From Streptomyces sp. NBC_01428 (GTDB taxonomy: Bacteria; Actinomycetota; Actinomycetes; Streptomycetales; Streptomycetaceae): a stretch of DNA of 64,000 nucleotides. The notes beneath the pieces were generated by a model that worked only from the letters and a program-made list of their open reading frames with translations, did no database searches and was not told where the DNA came from. Location: the NCBI RefSeq assembly GCF_036231965.1, contig NZ_CP109499.1, forward strand, positions 62,001-126,000, in the 5' to 3' direction. The translations under genes were made by a program, and so were the position numbers. This document shows positions 28,585-37,197 of the stretch, one piece after another; within the stretch, counting starts at the first letter, position 1; every line of letters starts with the position of its first letter.

Positions 28585-29804
28585 TCGGTGCGACCCCGGC
28601 GTTGCCACGACCGTAAGGAGCGGGCCGCCGGCACGACAAGGGCCGCCGCCACGCCGCCCGCCCCGCCCGGGAAAGGGCCCGCACCCGGCCGGGATCCTCT
28701 GTACCGGGCCGGGTTCCTGTGCCACGATGCGCGGCCGCCCGCACCCGGGGACGGGTGACCGGAGCGCGGCTGGAGGCCGGGTTCAGAGCGGCTTGACGCC
28801 GGGACCGGCATGACGTGGGCCGCGGGGAGTTCGGCAGCGCCGGCCATGGGTGTCCCAGGGGTTCCGGGGCCGCTGTCCCGGGTGTGTTCCATACGGGGGC
28901 CGAGGCGCGCGCGGGCGGGGTGCCGGAGGCCGGGAGGGTGCTGCGCGCCAGACGCGGGGCCGGGCGCGGGGCGGGACGCGCGGGAGCGCCGCGTCGCGCG
29001 GGAGCGCCGGGCCGGGCAGCGGTGTGGGACCACGGGGCGGGCTCCGGCTCCAGCTCCGGCTCTGGCTCCGGCTCCGGCTCTGGCTCTGGCTCCCGAGCCG
29101 GTTCGTCCGCGGGGAAGGTGACGTGCGCGGACGCAGCTGGGCTGAGCCCCTCCCCTGCCGGTGTGGCGCCGGTGCGCTCGGGCCGTGGGCGTCCCACAGG
29201 CACGCGGTGCGCCGGCTCGGGCGTGCCGTAAAAGGGTCTCGGCGCAGGGGAGTTCGGCGGGCCTGAGCCGCTCGCGGCCGACCGGGGGCGCGCCGTGCCC
29301 GCGCGTCTGCGGGGTGTCTGCCCACGCCGATCCGGGGGGTGTCGCGCCGGGCGGAGCCACGTCGTGGCCGCGGGCCCGGGCGGGGGGGTGCTCGGGGCGG
29401 CCGACGCATGTGCCACTGCGGGCCAGGCGGGGGGTTCTGGGGTGCGGCCGGCGCGTGTGCCGCTGCGGGCCGGGCGCGCTCGGGGTCCGCGCTGCGGGGG
29501 CCCGTCACGTCGTGTCGGCGGGGTGTCCCCCCACCGTGCGGGTGCTCCCCGCGCCGTGCGGGCGCTGCCCGGAGCACCGGCCCCGGCGGCAGGGACGTAC
29601 GGCTCCCGACCGTACGAGGGGGTGCGGGGCGCGTTCGGCGCACGGCACCGCGGGCCGGGTGGCGGGCGGGGCCGTGACGCGGAGACCACCGGTGACGGCG
29701 CTCGCGGTGCCGCTCCGGGCAAGGACCTCGCACACCGCGCCACGAGAAGGAGGGGCGCAGGGAGGCAGGGGGGCAGGCCCGGTGGACGGGGAGCCCGGGC
29801 AGGG
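28585..29804. other. 1.2-kb stretch without a convincing gene
   Basis: Frames here are rich in Arg, Pro, Ala and Gly in all directions and no family is recognisable. It holds a run of hexamer repeats (about ten copies of GGCTCC/GGCTCT, 29039-29100). I see no RNA gene. Confidence 0.5.
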
Positions 29805-29966
29805 TCAGTCGATGCCGCGGACTATGTGCGGTTCGGCGGAGACCGCCGCCTCGTCGTCCGCGCCGGCGAGCCGCAGCGGCGGGGCACCGGCCTGTGCCGT
29901 GCCGACGTAGCTGTGGGTGTGGGCGTGGCGCAGTGGCTGGTCGAGTTCTTGCCAGTCGTCGTTCAC
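29805..29966 (-). CDS. Small hypothetical protein, 53 aa
   Basis: GTG 29966 follows a GAAGGGA ribosome site and opens a 53-aa frame that starts MNDDWQELDQPLRHAHTHSY and ends HIVRGID. Codons have G or C at nearly all third positions and the composition (Asp, His, Trp, Tyr) is unlike the surrounding Pro/Arg noise, so it is probably real. No signal peptide or membrane segment. No family recognised; a cluster accessory protein or a peptide precursor are both possible. It stands alone between noncoding stretches. Confidence 0.5.
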   Translation of the reverse strand: MNDDWQELDQPLRHAHTHSYVGTAQAGAPPLRLAGADDEAAVSAEPHIVRGID

Positions 29967-30821
29967 CGGTTCGTCCCTTCGCCGGACTTCGCTGTCCTGG
30001 GCGCAGATTGGCCGATCGGACACCACGGCGTCGAAGGGCGCTCGCGTTCCCTCGGGAGCTGCCCGGGACCGGGACGGTGCAGCCGGTCCATGACGTACGG
30101 ATGCGAGATCGTCTGCCTCGCGGTACTGGAGCTGGGCGGGAGCGTACGGCAGCCAGGCCCGTGTGGCGTCCGCTCCGGTTCGAGCGGTGGTGGGGACCCC
30201 TGGCCTTGTGGGCGGATCCGCAGGTGTCGTACGGGCCTGGCCGGCCGCGTCGCTGGTGCCAACGTCCATCAACCTAGCGATGGTTCGCGCGGCGCCGGTC
30301 GAGTCCTGGTCGAGACCCGGGGCGGGTCCTGCCCGGTCTGCGACGCCGGCGGCAGGCGGGCGCGGTGTGCCGGAGCCGGTCGGCTGCGGGGTGGGCGCGG
30401 TGTGCCGGAGCCGGTCGGCTGCGGACGCGGCTGCGGGGTGGGTGGGCGCGGTGTGGGTGTGGGTGGCGGAAAGAGGGGCGGGCGCACGGTTCGCGGGGAC
30501 GGCGAGGCCGGCCGGAGTGCGGGGCCGGTGGCGGGGCGGCCGGGTTGCGGCGCGCCGGGGGCGGGGCGGCCGGTTCGGGGATGCCGGGGTGTCGGTCCGG
30601 AGTGGGGGCTGCCCGTCGGCGCCGGTGGCGGCCGAGGGCCAAGGGGGCGAGGGGCTGGTGTGCGGTGGAGGCGGGCGGTCCGGGGGCGGGGGGCGCGGTG
30701 TTGTGCCTGAGGCCCGCTCGAGAGCCGCCACAGCCGCGGCACAGGGCGCGCGGTGGCCGGAACACGACGGGCGGGCGCCGTTCTATGGTCCCCGGAACGC
30801 GGCCCGATCCGAGGGAGAGCG
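29967..30821. other. 855-bp upstream region of the second thioesterase
   Basis: No convincing gene. It contains a near-perfect direct repeat of about 31 bp (30364-30422, core GTGCCGGAGCCGGTCGGCTG twice). The right end must hold the promoter of the gene at 30822; no clear -10/-35 pair is visible. Confidence 0.45.
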
Positions 30822-31568
30822 ATGAACAGCACACGACCTGCCCTGCGCCTGTTCGTCCTGCACCATGCGGGCGGCTCGCACCTGCTCTACCGCACCTGGC
30901 CCGCCGCTCTGCCCCCGTCGTGGGATGTGCGGCTGCTCGACGCCCCGGGCCACGGGCTGCTCCTGGACAGGGCGCAGATCACCGACGCCGGCCGGCTCGC
31001 GGACCATCTGCTGGACGGTATCGAGGCGGAACTGGACGGCCCCTACGCCCTGTTCGGGCACAGCATGGGCGCCCTGCTGACGTACGAGATCACCCGGCGG
31101 GCTCTCGCGCGGGGCCTGCCGCTGCCGGTGTGGGCGGGGCTCTCGGCACGGACGGCACCGCAGCCGGGCGGACAGGGTCAGCGCTACCACCAGTTGTCCG
31201 ACGCCGACCTGCGGGAGCGTCTGAAGCTGCTCGGCGGCACACCCGGTGACGTCTTCGAGGACCCTGATCTGTGGGCCCTGTTCGAGCCGGTCATCCGCGC
31301 AGACCTGCGGCTGGTGGAGACCTGGCGGCCCGATCCGGACGCCGTCGTACTGCCGGTGGCGCTGTCCGCGTACGCGGGGGGCGCGGACCGCTCCGCCCCG
31401 CCCGCCTCGATGACCGGCTGGGCCCGCCACTTCGAGCGCTTCCTGGGCCTGCGGGTCTTCGACGGCGGCCACTTCTACTTCGCCGGCGATCCCTCGCCGC
31501 TGCTGCGCCAGATCCGGCGGGACGCGACCGCCGCGCTCGACGCCGCGACCACGGCCCGCCCCCGCTGA
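30822..31568 (+). CDS. Type II thioesterase, copy 2
   Basis: 248-aa alpha/beta hydrolase. Typical N-terminal LFVLHHAGGS, nucleophile elbow GHSMG at residues 79-83 (Ser81), and the C-terminal GGHFYF with the catalytic His. ATG 30822 is preceded by GAGGGAGAG. It is normal in length and close in sequence to the third copy at 54104 (shared HHAGGSHL, FAPVIRADLR-like and GGHFYF blocks), less so to copy 1. Role: carrier-protein proofreading in the same or a linked pathway. Confidence 0.9.
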   Translation: MNSTRPALRLFVLHHAGGSHLLYRTWPAALPPSWDVRLLDAPGHGLLLDRAQITDAGRLADHLLDGIEAELDGPYALFGHSMGALLTYEITRRALARGLPLPVWAGLSARTAPQPGGQGQRYHQLSDADLRERLKLLGGTPGDVFEDPDLWALFEPVIRADLRLVETWRPDPDAVVLPVALSAYAGGADRSAPPASMTGWARHFERFLGLRVFDGGHFYFAGDPSPLLRQIRRDATAALDAATTARPR

Positions 31569-31696
31569 CCCCACCCCCCCCCGGCGGGCACAGCACGTGC
31601 CCCCGCACTGCGCAGGAACACGTACCCGCACGTCGTACGTCGCACGGACCCCCTGCGCCAGACACGTACCGACAGATGAATGTCAGGAGCCAGAAC

Positions 31697-32878
31697 ATGA
31701 GGACAGGCAAGAGATCCCGGGCCGGTGCGGTCGGTGTGGCGGCGCTCGCGCTGACGGCGGGTGTGTTCACCGCCCCGGCCCAGGCGGCGCACGACACCGC
31801 CCCCGCCCCGGCCGCCCACCAGGCGACCCGGCGGGCACTCGAGGCGGCCGTCGCGGCCGGTGTCCCCGGTGTCACCGCCGCGGCGCGCGACGCCGGCGGG
31901 GTGTGGAAGACCGCCGCGGGCGTGGGCAACCTGGCCACGGGTGCCGCGCGCGGCACCGACGACCGGTTCCGCACCGGGAACATCACCGACACCTTCGTCG
32001 CGACGGTCCTGCTCCAGATGGAGGCGGAGAAGAAGCTGCGCCTGGACGACAGCGTGGACCGCTACCTGCCGGGCCTGGTCAGCGGCAACGGCAACGACGG
32101 CCGTGCGATCACCGTGCGTCAGCTCCTCAACCACACCAGCGGCCTGTTCGACTACGTCTCGGACCCGGCGTACGGGCAGACGTATCTGGCGGGCGAGGGG
32201 TACCTGCGCCACCGCTACGACACGCTGACGCCCCTGCTGCGGGTGAAGGTGGCCCTCGCGCACCCGCCGGCGTTCGGACCGGGTGTGCGGCACTGGTTCT
32301 CCAACACCAACGATGTCCTGGCCGCCCTCGTGGTGGAGAAGGTCGCCGGCCGCTCCTACGAGGACGAGGTGCGCCGGCGGATCATCGAGCCGCTCCGGCT
32401 CACGGCGACGTCGAATCCCGGCGAGCGCACCGGCCTGCCCCGGCCCAGCAGCCGCGGCTACTCCCGGCTGTTCGCCGCGCAGCCGGACCGGGTCGACGAC
32501 GTGACCGCGGTCAACGGCTCGCAGAACTGGGGCAACGGCGACATCATCTCCAGCGCCGCGGACCTGAACCGCTTCTTCGGGGCGCTGCTGGGCGGAAAGC
32601 TGCTGCCGGCGCAGCAGCTGAAGGAACTCAAGACGACCGTCGACAACCCCGACTTCCCCATCTCGTCCTACGGGCTGGGCATCGAGCGGCTCACGCTGGG
32701 CTGCGGCATCACCCTCTGGTATCACGACGGCGGCGCAGTGGGGTGGCTGTCGCTGTCCGCCCTGACCGAGGACGGCAGCCACCAGCTGACGTTCAACTAC
32801 AACAGCAACTGGGGTGCGGAAACGGTCCTGCCCGTCCTGGACGCCGAGTTCTGCCCGGCGCCGTCCGCCGCGCACTGA
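31697..32878 (+). CDS. Secreted serine-hydrolase-like (S12/beta-lactamase fold) protein, catalytic residues lost
   Basis: 393 aa with a clear signal peptide (MRTGKRSR, then a hydrophobic stretch and APAQAA). Overall it follows D-Ala-D-Ala carboxypeptidases/class C beta-lactamases: VRQLLNHTSGLFDY and a C-terminal WYHDGG in place of HxG. The usual SxxK (GSVTKTF) reads G-N-I-T-D-T-F, so both the nucleophilic Ser and the Lys base are gone, and the YxN motif reads F-S-N. It is therefore predicted to be a non-catalytic extracellular protein, perhaps a binding or immunity factor. ATG 31697 has CAGGAGCC seven bases upstream; ATG 31676 lacks a ribosome site. Confidence 0.8.
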   Translation: MRTGKRSRAGAVGVAALALTAGVFTAPAQAAHDTAPAPAAHQATRRALEAAVAAGVPGVTAAARDAGGVWKTAAGVGNLATGAARGTDDRFRTGNITDTFVATVLLQMEAEKKLRLDDSVDRYLPGLVSGNGNDGRAITVRQLLNHTSGLFDYVSDPAYGQTYLAGEGYLRHRYDTLTPLLRVKVALAHPPAFGPGVRHWFSNTNDVLAALVVEKVAGRSYEDEVRRRIIEPLRLTATSNPGERTGLPRPSSRGYSRLFAAQPDRVDDVTAVNGSQNWGNGDIISSAADLNRFFGALLGGKLLPAQQLKELKTTVDNPDFPISSYGLGIERLTLGCGITLWYHDGGAVGWLSLSALTEDGSHQLTFNYNSNWGAETVLPVLDAEFCPAPSAAH

Positions 32879-32921
32879 CCCGCCCGGCCGGCCGTGGGTG
32901 ACGCCATGTCGTCCGGCGGCG

Positions 32922-32964
32922 GTGCATCGCCCCGCCGGCCGGTCCCGTCGGCGGGGCGATGCAC
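32922..32964 (+). terminator. Strong terminator after the hydrolase-like gene
   Basis: A perfect 16-bp stem (32922-32937 with 32949-32964) around an 11-base loop, 43 bases after the stop codon. Confidence 0.85.
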
Positions 32965-33126
32965 CTCTCCCCCACTTCCCTGGAAGGGCGGGGCAGGGCC
33001 GGGGCGACGTCGTAGAGGTGTTCGCCGTGCGGTAGTTCGAGTTCGGCTCCGGTTCCGCTCCAGCCCGCGCTGGAAGAGTCCTCGCCGGTCGTGTGCCACA
33101 ACCCCCGTTCTCTCACTGGAGGCATG

Positions 33127-34071
33127 ATGGAGCATCAGGCCGGTCGGACCGCGGGGTCGCACGGCGGCCCGGCCACCGCTCTCGCACAGGGCGCGCCGCA
33201 GCAGCCGCGCACGGTGGCGACCGGGGCGCGCCGGGGTCAGGTGCTGACGACCCGGGTGGGTCTGCAGATGCCGGAGCTGATGGCGTACGACGAGTGGGAG
33301 CGGGCCGGGCGTCAGCTCGCCGATGTCCTCGACTCCTCGTCGTGGTGGCTGGGCGACTGGCTGGTCTACGGCAAGGACCACTACACCGACCGCTACCAGC
33401 GCGGGATACGCGCGGTGGGGCTCTCCTACCAGACGCTGCGCAACTACGCCTGGGTGTCGCGGCGTTTTCCGCTCGCGCGGCGCCGGGCCGGCCTGAGTTT
33501 CCAGCACCATGCCGAGCTGGCGTCGATGCCGGCCGAGGAGCAGGACCGGTGGCTGGAGCGGGCCGAGCGGCAGCGGTGGACGACCAAGCAGCTGCGCAGT
33601 GCGCTGCGTGCCGCGCGCCGCAGCGAGCAGCAGCAGCCGCCGGCCGCGGCGGCGGAGGAGGAGGAGGCCGCTCAGCGTCTGGATCTGCCCGGCAGCCGTC
33701 TGCAGTGGTGGCACCGGGCGGCGGAGCAGCTGGGTGTCGATTTCGAGCAGTGGGTGACGGCGACGCTGGACAGCGCGGCCGCGACCGCGCTGCGGGACCC
33801 GGACGCACCCGGCGACCACGCAGAGCACCCGCAGCACGGCCAGGACGCCCAGGACGCGCAGCACGCGCAGGACCCGCAGGACGCGTCGGAAGGACAGGAC
33901 GGGCTTGTGGGGGGCCGGGAGGCGGTGGCCGGGGTCCGGGGTGTCGCGGCACGCGGCCCGGCGGCCGTCTCACCGGCTGTGGCGCCGGGTGGGGGCAGGG
34001 GTGAGGGCCGGGAGGGTGCGGCCGGTGGCGGCAGGGCGGTGCGGGTGCGGGCGGTGGCCGTCAGCGCCTGA
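33127..34071 (+). CDS. LmbU-family transcriptional regulator, copy 2
   Basis: 314 aa. The central block (DSSSWWLGDWLVYG, SYQTLRNYAWVSRRF, FQHHAELASM, WLERAERQRWTTKQLRSALR) aligns by eye with copy 1 at 27289, and both share it with LmbU/NovE/HrmB. After the conserved part come a Gln/Asp/His-rich tail (near residues 235-260) and a Gly/Ala/Arg tail without visible structure. Two adjacent ATG codons (33124, 33127) follow GGAGG; the second is better spaced. It stands between a terminator and the convergent piperazate synthase gene. Two LmbU proteins in one cluster is unusual. Confidence 0.85.
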   Translation: MEHQAGRTAGSHGGPATALAQGAPQQPRTVATGARRGQVLTTRVGLQMPELMAYDEWERAGRQLADVLDSSSWWLGDWLVYGKDHYTDRYQRGIRAVGLSYQTLRNYAWVSRRFPLARRRAGLSFQHHAELASMPAEEQDRWLERAERQRWTTKQLRSALRAARRSEQQQPPAAAAEEEEAAQRLDLPGSRLQWWHRAAEQLGVDFEQWVTATLDSAAATALRDPDAPGDHAEHPQHGQDAQDAQHAQDPQDASEGQDGLVGGREAVAGVRGVAARGPAAVSPAVAPGGGRGEGREGAAGGGRAVRVRAVAVSA

Positions 34072-34110
34072 CATCCGGCGCCGCGGCCCCCGGCCGCCTC
34101 CTGGTGTTGT

Positions 34111-34755
34111 TCAGGGAAGCCTGCTCATCAGGCCGGCCGTCTCGCGCTTGTAGGTGCAGGCGCTCTGCCCGAACGACTCCCGGACCCGCTCGCGGACTTC
34201 GCCGGGCTGCTCCTGGCTGAGTTTGAACATGCCCTCGGCGCCGGTCACGGTGAAGCGGAACGCTCCCACGGCAGGCGCGATCTTGCGGAAGTAGCCGAGG
34301 GAGGCGGTCATGTCCCAGCCGTCGCCGAACCGTCCCTCGAAGGCGCGGACGGTGGACTCCACGACGCCCAGGGTCTCCTGCACCGAGTCGATCTTCTCCA
34401 CCACGCCCCGCACGTGGACGGCGGTGAAGTTCCACGTCGGGGCGGCCGGGGTCACCTCGTAGACGGTGGGTGAGACGTAGGAGTGCGGGCCGGTGAACGT
34501 CAGCAGCAGGACGCTGCCCGACTCCAGTGCCGCCCAGTGCGGGTTCGCCCGGTTCATGTGTCCCAGGAGGGTGGCGCCGGGCAGTTCGCCCGTCCACTCC
34601 CCCGAGGTGTCGGGGTCGAAGATGACCGGCAGGTGGGTGGCGAACGGGCCGTCCTCGGGGCGGCCGTTGGCGGCCGCGAGGGCCAGGGGATTGGCGCGGA
34701 TCAGGTCCACCATCCACGAACTGTCCGGTTCACGGTAGGAGCTGGGCACGAACAT
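34111..34755 (-). CDS. ktzT: KtzT-like piperazate synthase (PaiB-family haem protein)
   Basis: 214-aa PaiB/FMN-binding-like protein. Members next to an ornithine N-hydroxylase are KtzT-type haem enzymes that close the N-N bond of N5-hydroxy-ornithine to give piperazic acid. Conserved PaiB stretches are seen: FATHLP (residues 38-43), GHMNRANPHW (65-74), YVSPTVYE and WNFTAVHVRG. Length is typical. ATG 34755 has AAAGGG upstream. It is divergent from ktzI across a shared 344-bp regulatory region, and three NRPS adenylation domains carry piperazate-type codes, which supports this over a PaiB transcription regulator. Confidence 0.88.
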   Translation of the reverse strand: MFVPSSYREPDSSWMVDLIRANPLALAAANGRPEDGPFATHLPVIFDPDTSGEWTGELPGATLLGHMNRANPHWAALESGSVLLLTFTGPHSYVSPTVYEVTPAAPTWNFTAVHVRGVVEKIDSVQETLGVVESTVRAFEGRFGDGWDMTASLGYFRKIAPAVGAFRFTVTGAEGMFKLSQEQPGEVRERVRESFGQSACTYKRETAGLMSRLP

Positions 34756-34931
34756 GCGGATTCACCCTTTCGGAAAATGGCTCGGAGCATGACGGTGGAT
34801 CGAAGAGCGGTTTCGGTTCGGGGCGTGGCCGATCGGCGGATCGGATCGCACGCGGGTCCGGTATTGCTCCGGGCATCTCGCCGTCGGCGGTGCCGCGCGG
34901 AGTTCTGGAAATGTGCGCCGACCATATCGCC

Positions 34932-34947
34932 GTCCCGCCGGCAGGAC
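34932..34947. promoter_or_regulatory. 16-bp palindromic box, copy 6, between ktzT and ktzI
   Basis: GTCCCGCCGGCAGGAC, one base from the perfect palindrome, in the divergent promoter region of the two piperazate genes. Confidence 0.6.
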
Positions 34948-34971
34948 AACGCTTTCCGGATGCCGGGCACT

Positions 34972-35020
34972 TCGAGAACTTCTCGAACGGTCTTCATGCC
35001 ATCTTCAAGTTGCCTTTGAG
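34972..35020 (+). promoter_or_regulatory. SARP-type array, five pentamers at 11-bp spacing, before ktzI
   Basis: TCGAG (34972), TCGAA (34983), TCATG (34994), TCAAG (35005) and TTGAG (35016) start exactly 11 bp apart. SARP activators bind direct repeats of this TCGAG-like kind in 11-bp register. The array ends 80 bp before the ktzI start. Its first two units also form an inverted repeat with 8-bp arms (34971-34987). Confidence 0.65.
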
Positions 35021-35099
35021 AGGCTCTCCACAGCAACACTGCAGAACGGTCTCTCGGGCCACCGGCCGAGTTTTCCAGACGCAAGCGGGAGAGTTTTCT

Positions 35100-36452
35100 A
35101 TGGGCATAACGGGCAGGCGCAGCCAGGAGATCTACGACGTGGTCGGTATCGGGTTCGGCCCGTCCAACCTGTCGCTCGCGATCGCCTTGGAGGAGCACGG
35201 GGCGAGCGCTCCGGAGCATCCGGTCACGTCCCATTTCTTCGAGCGGCAGCCTTCGTTCGGCTGGCACCGGAACATGCTGCTGCCGTCGACGACCATGCAG
35301 ATCTCCTTCCTCAAGGACCTGGCGACCTTCAGGAATCCGATGTCCCGGTTCAGTTTCGTCTCGTATCTGCACGCGGCGAACCGGCTGGTGCAGTTCGTGA
35401 ACAACCAGGACTTCTTCCCGACCCGCCAGGAGTTCCACCAGTACCTGGAGTGGGCGGCCGCGAGCCTGGGCGACCGGGTCACCTACGGTGCCGAGGTCAC
35501 CGCGATCCGGCCCGGCACCGAGGGCGGGGTGGCCCGTCCCGACCTCGTCGAGGTCGAGGTCCGCGCGGGTGACGGCACCCTCAGCCGGGTGACCGCCCGC
35601 AACGTGGCCATCTCCACGGGCCTGGTGCCGCGGCTGCCGGAGGGGGTGAACGCGGACGAACGGGTGTGGCACAGCTCGCAGTTCCTGGGCCGCTTCCACG
35701 AACAGGACCCGGCCGGCCTGAAGAGCGTGGCGGTGGTCGGCGCCGGGCAGAGCGCGGCGGAGATCACCCGGTTCCTCCACGACACGCTGCCGGACGCCCA
35801 GGTCAGCGCGGTCATCCCCTCCTACGGCTACTCCGTCGCCGACGACACCCCCTTCGCCAACCAGGTCTTCGACCCCGGCGCGGTCGACGAGTACTACTTC
35901 GGCAACGAACAGGCCCAGGACGCGTTCTGGCGCTACCACCGCAACACCAACTACTCGGTGGTCGACGCCGACGTCATCCAGTCCCTCTTCCAGCGGCTGT
36001 ACGACGAGCAGGTGCGCGGCAGCCGGCGGCTGCATTTCCGCAACCTGACCCGGGTCGCGGAGGTCAAGCGGGCCGGGAACGAGACGCGGGTGCTGTTGCG
36101 GTCGCTGCTGGACGACTCGACGGAGGAACTGGCCGTCGACGCCCTGGTGTTCGCCACCGGCTACGACGGCCTGGACCCGGCCCGGCTGCTCGGCGACTTC
36201 GACCGGCACTTCCAGCGGGACGCGGCGGGCCGCCACCGGGTGGAGCGCGACTACCGCCTGGTGCCCGCGTCGGATCTGACCTGCGGTGTCTATCTGCAGG
36301 GCGGCACCGAGCACAGTCACGGCCTGTCGTCGGCGCTGCTGTCGAACATCGCCGTGCGCAGCGGTGAGATCGCCGACTCGATCGTGCTGGGGCGCACCGA
36401 GCGGGAGTTGGAGCACGGCTGCCCGGTGCAGGCCGAACCCTCCACCGTCTGA
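35100..36452 (+). CDS. ktzI: L-ornithine N5-monooxygenase (KtzI-like)
   Basis: 450-aa flavin-dependent N-hydroxylating monooxygenase. It makes N5-hydroxy-L-ornithine from ornithine, NADPH and O2, here the first step to piperazic acid. Motifs: FAD GIGFGPSNL (residues 16-24), the substrate-side block FLKDLATFRNP, NADPH VVGAGQSAAEI near residue 213, and C-terminal ATGYD. Full length for the family. ATG 35100 is preceded by CGGGAGAG. The pairing with a KtzT-like gene argues for piperazate rather than a hydroxamate siderophore, since no acylating partner is present. Confidence 0.95.
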   Translation: MGITGRRSQEIYDVVGIGFGPSNLSLAIALEEHGASAPEHPVTSHFFERQPSFGWHRNMLLPSTTMQISFLKDLATFRNPMSRFSFVSYLHAANRLVQFVNNQDFFPTRQEFHQYLEWAAASLGDRVTYGAEVTAIRPGTEGGVARPDLVEVEVRAGDGTLSRVTARNVAISTGLVPRLPEGVNADERVWHSSQFLGRFHEQDPAGLKSVAVVGAGQSAAEITRFLHDTLPDAQVSAVIPSYGYSVADDTPFANQVFDPGAVDEYYFGNEQAQDAFWRYHRNTNYSVVDADVIQSLFQRLYDEQVRGSRRLHFRNLTRVAEVKRAGNETRVLLRSLLDDSTEELAVDALVFATGYDGLDPARLLGDFDRHFQRDAAGRHRVERDYRLVPASDLTCGVYLQGGTEHSHGLSSALLSNIAVRSGEIADSIVLGRTERELEHGCPVQAEPSTV

Positions 36453-36483
36453 TCCGCGCCCTCCCCCGGGCGGGTGACGCCCG

Positions 36484-36516
36484 GTCCCCCGGTGCCGCAT
36501 GCCCGGCACCGGGGAC
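36484..36516 (+). terminator. Terminator after ktzI
   Basis: An inverted repeat (36484-36497 with 36504-36516, one bulged C) lies 31 bases after the ktzI stop. Confidence 0.7.
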
Positions 36517-36517
36517 C

Positions 36518-36555
36518 ACGAGCGGAACGCGAGCGGGCCACGAGCGGGCCGCTCG
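36518..36555 (+). promoter_or_regulatory. Short array of CGAGCG units in 11-bp register
   Basis: NCGAG units start at 36518, 36529 and 36540, each 11 bp apart, with GCTCG following at 36551. Same type as the longer array at 36634-36728. Confidence 0.5.
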
Positions 36556-36633
36556 CGGTGTTCGGCTTGTGGTGTTCGGGCACGCCGGTTCGCCGTGCAC
36601 GGCATCCGCGACCTCGCCGGAACGCCCGCGCGC

Positions 36634-36728
36634 TCGAACCGTTTCCCGAGCGAAAAAGCGAGCGAAAGACGAGCGAAAGGCGAGAGGAATTCAAGCGGAA
36701 CGCGAGCGGCCCGCTAGGGACATGCGAG
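36634..36728 (+). promoter_or_regulatory. Long array: nine CGAG-type units in 11/12-bp register
   Basis: Units TCGAA, CCGAG, GCGAG, ACGAG, GCGAG, TCAAG, GCGAG, GCTAG, GCGAG start at 36634, 36646, 36658, 36669, 36680, 36691, 36702, 36713 and 36724: spacing 12, 12, then six times 11. This is one face of the helix over nine turns, much longer than the two to four repeats usual for a SARP operator. It lies in the 745-bp gap between ktzI and argB; no gene is convincing in that gap apart from the leader ORF at 37198. Confidence 0.6.
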
Positions 36729-36924
36729 CGGGATCCGTTCCTCCGGTTCACACGACCGAAAAAGGGTGGGGAGAGTGCCCGCAGGAGGATCGGCGGCAGG
36801 TGGGGGAACGGCGGATCCGGTTGGCCGGGCGGCATGTCCGGTCACGGAATCGGCGCGGTCCTCGCCGTCCGTTGCGATGCTGCGGGAATTGTTCCGCCCG
36901 CGCTCGCGGCGGATACCGGATGCT

Positions 36925-36940
36925 GTCCTGTCGGCAGGAC
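36925..36940. promoter_or_regulatory. 16-bp palindromic box, copy 7, upstream of argB
   Basis: GTCCTGTCGGCAGGAC, palindromic except at the centre, 258 bp before the leader ORF of argB. Confidence 0.55.
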
Positions 36941-37114
36941 GTGAGCGCCCTGGGCGGCGGCATGCGGAAAAGAACGAAGAAGCCGCCCGTGTGCGTGTGC
37001 CGGCGGGAATCGGCTTCCGCCGGTCCGTGTGCGGCGCGATGATGGCGGCGCGTTCGGCGGGCGGGGCCTTTAGGTGTTCACCTTCCCAACGGGGCGCCGC
37101 ACGGCCAAGTCCTT

Positions 37115-37141
37115 TCGTGCCGTCTTCAAGCGCATGTCCAC
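37115..37141 (+). promoter_or_regulatory. SARP-type repeats before the argB leader
   Basis: TCGTG (37115), TCAAG (37126) and TCCAC (37137) are 11 bp apart. The flanking CTTCAAG recalls the ktzI array. Position, 57 bp before the leader ORF, suits an activator site. Confidence 0.4.
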
Positions 37142-37197
37142 CGGTCTGCGGGGCCCGCCCCCGCGGGCCGGGGCCCTTTACCGAAGGAGTCGTGCCT

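Noticed and set aside
28454..29743. Open frames of 299-429 codons between the MbtH gene and the second thioesterase
   Set aside because: Pro/Arg/Ala composition, no motifs, overlapping on both strands, no ribosome site that stands out.
32942..32957. Further copy of the 16-bp palindromic box (GTCCCGTCGGCGGGGC)
   Set aside because: It lies inside the terminator hairpin after the hydrolase-like gene and is explained by that inverted repeat.
34111..34755. PaiB transcriptional regulator as function for the KtzT-like protein
   Set aside because: Divergence from an ornithine N-hydroxylase and three piperazate-type adenylation codes make piperazate synthase far more likely.
35100..36452. Hydroxamate siderophore pathway around the ornithine N-hydroxylase
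   Set aside because: No N-hydroxyornithine acyl- or formyltransferase, NIS synthetase or siderophore transporter is seen nearby.
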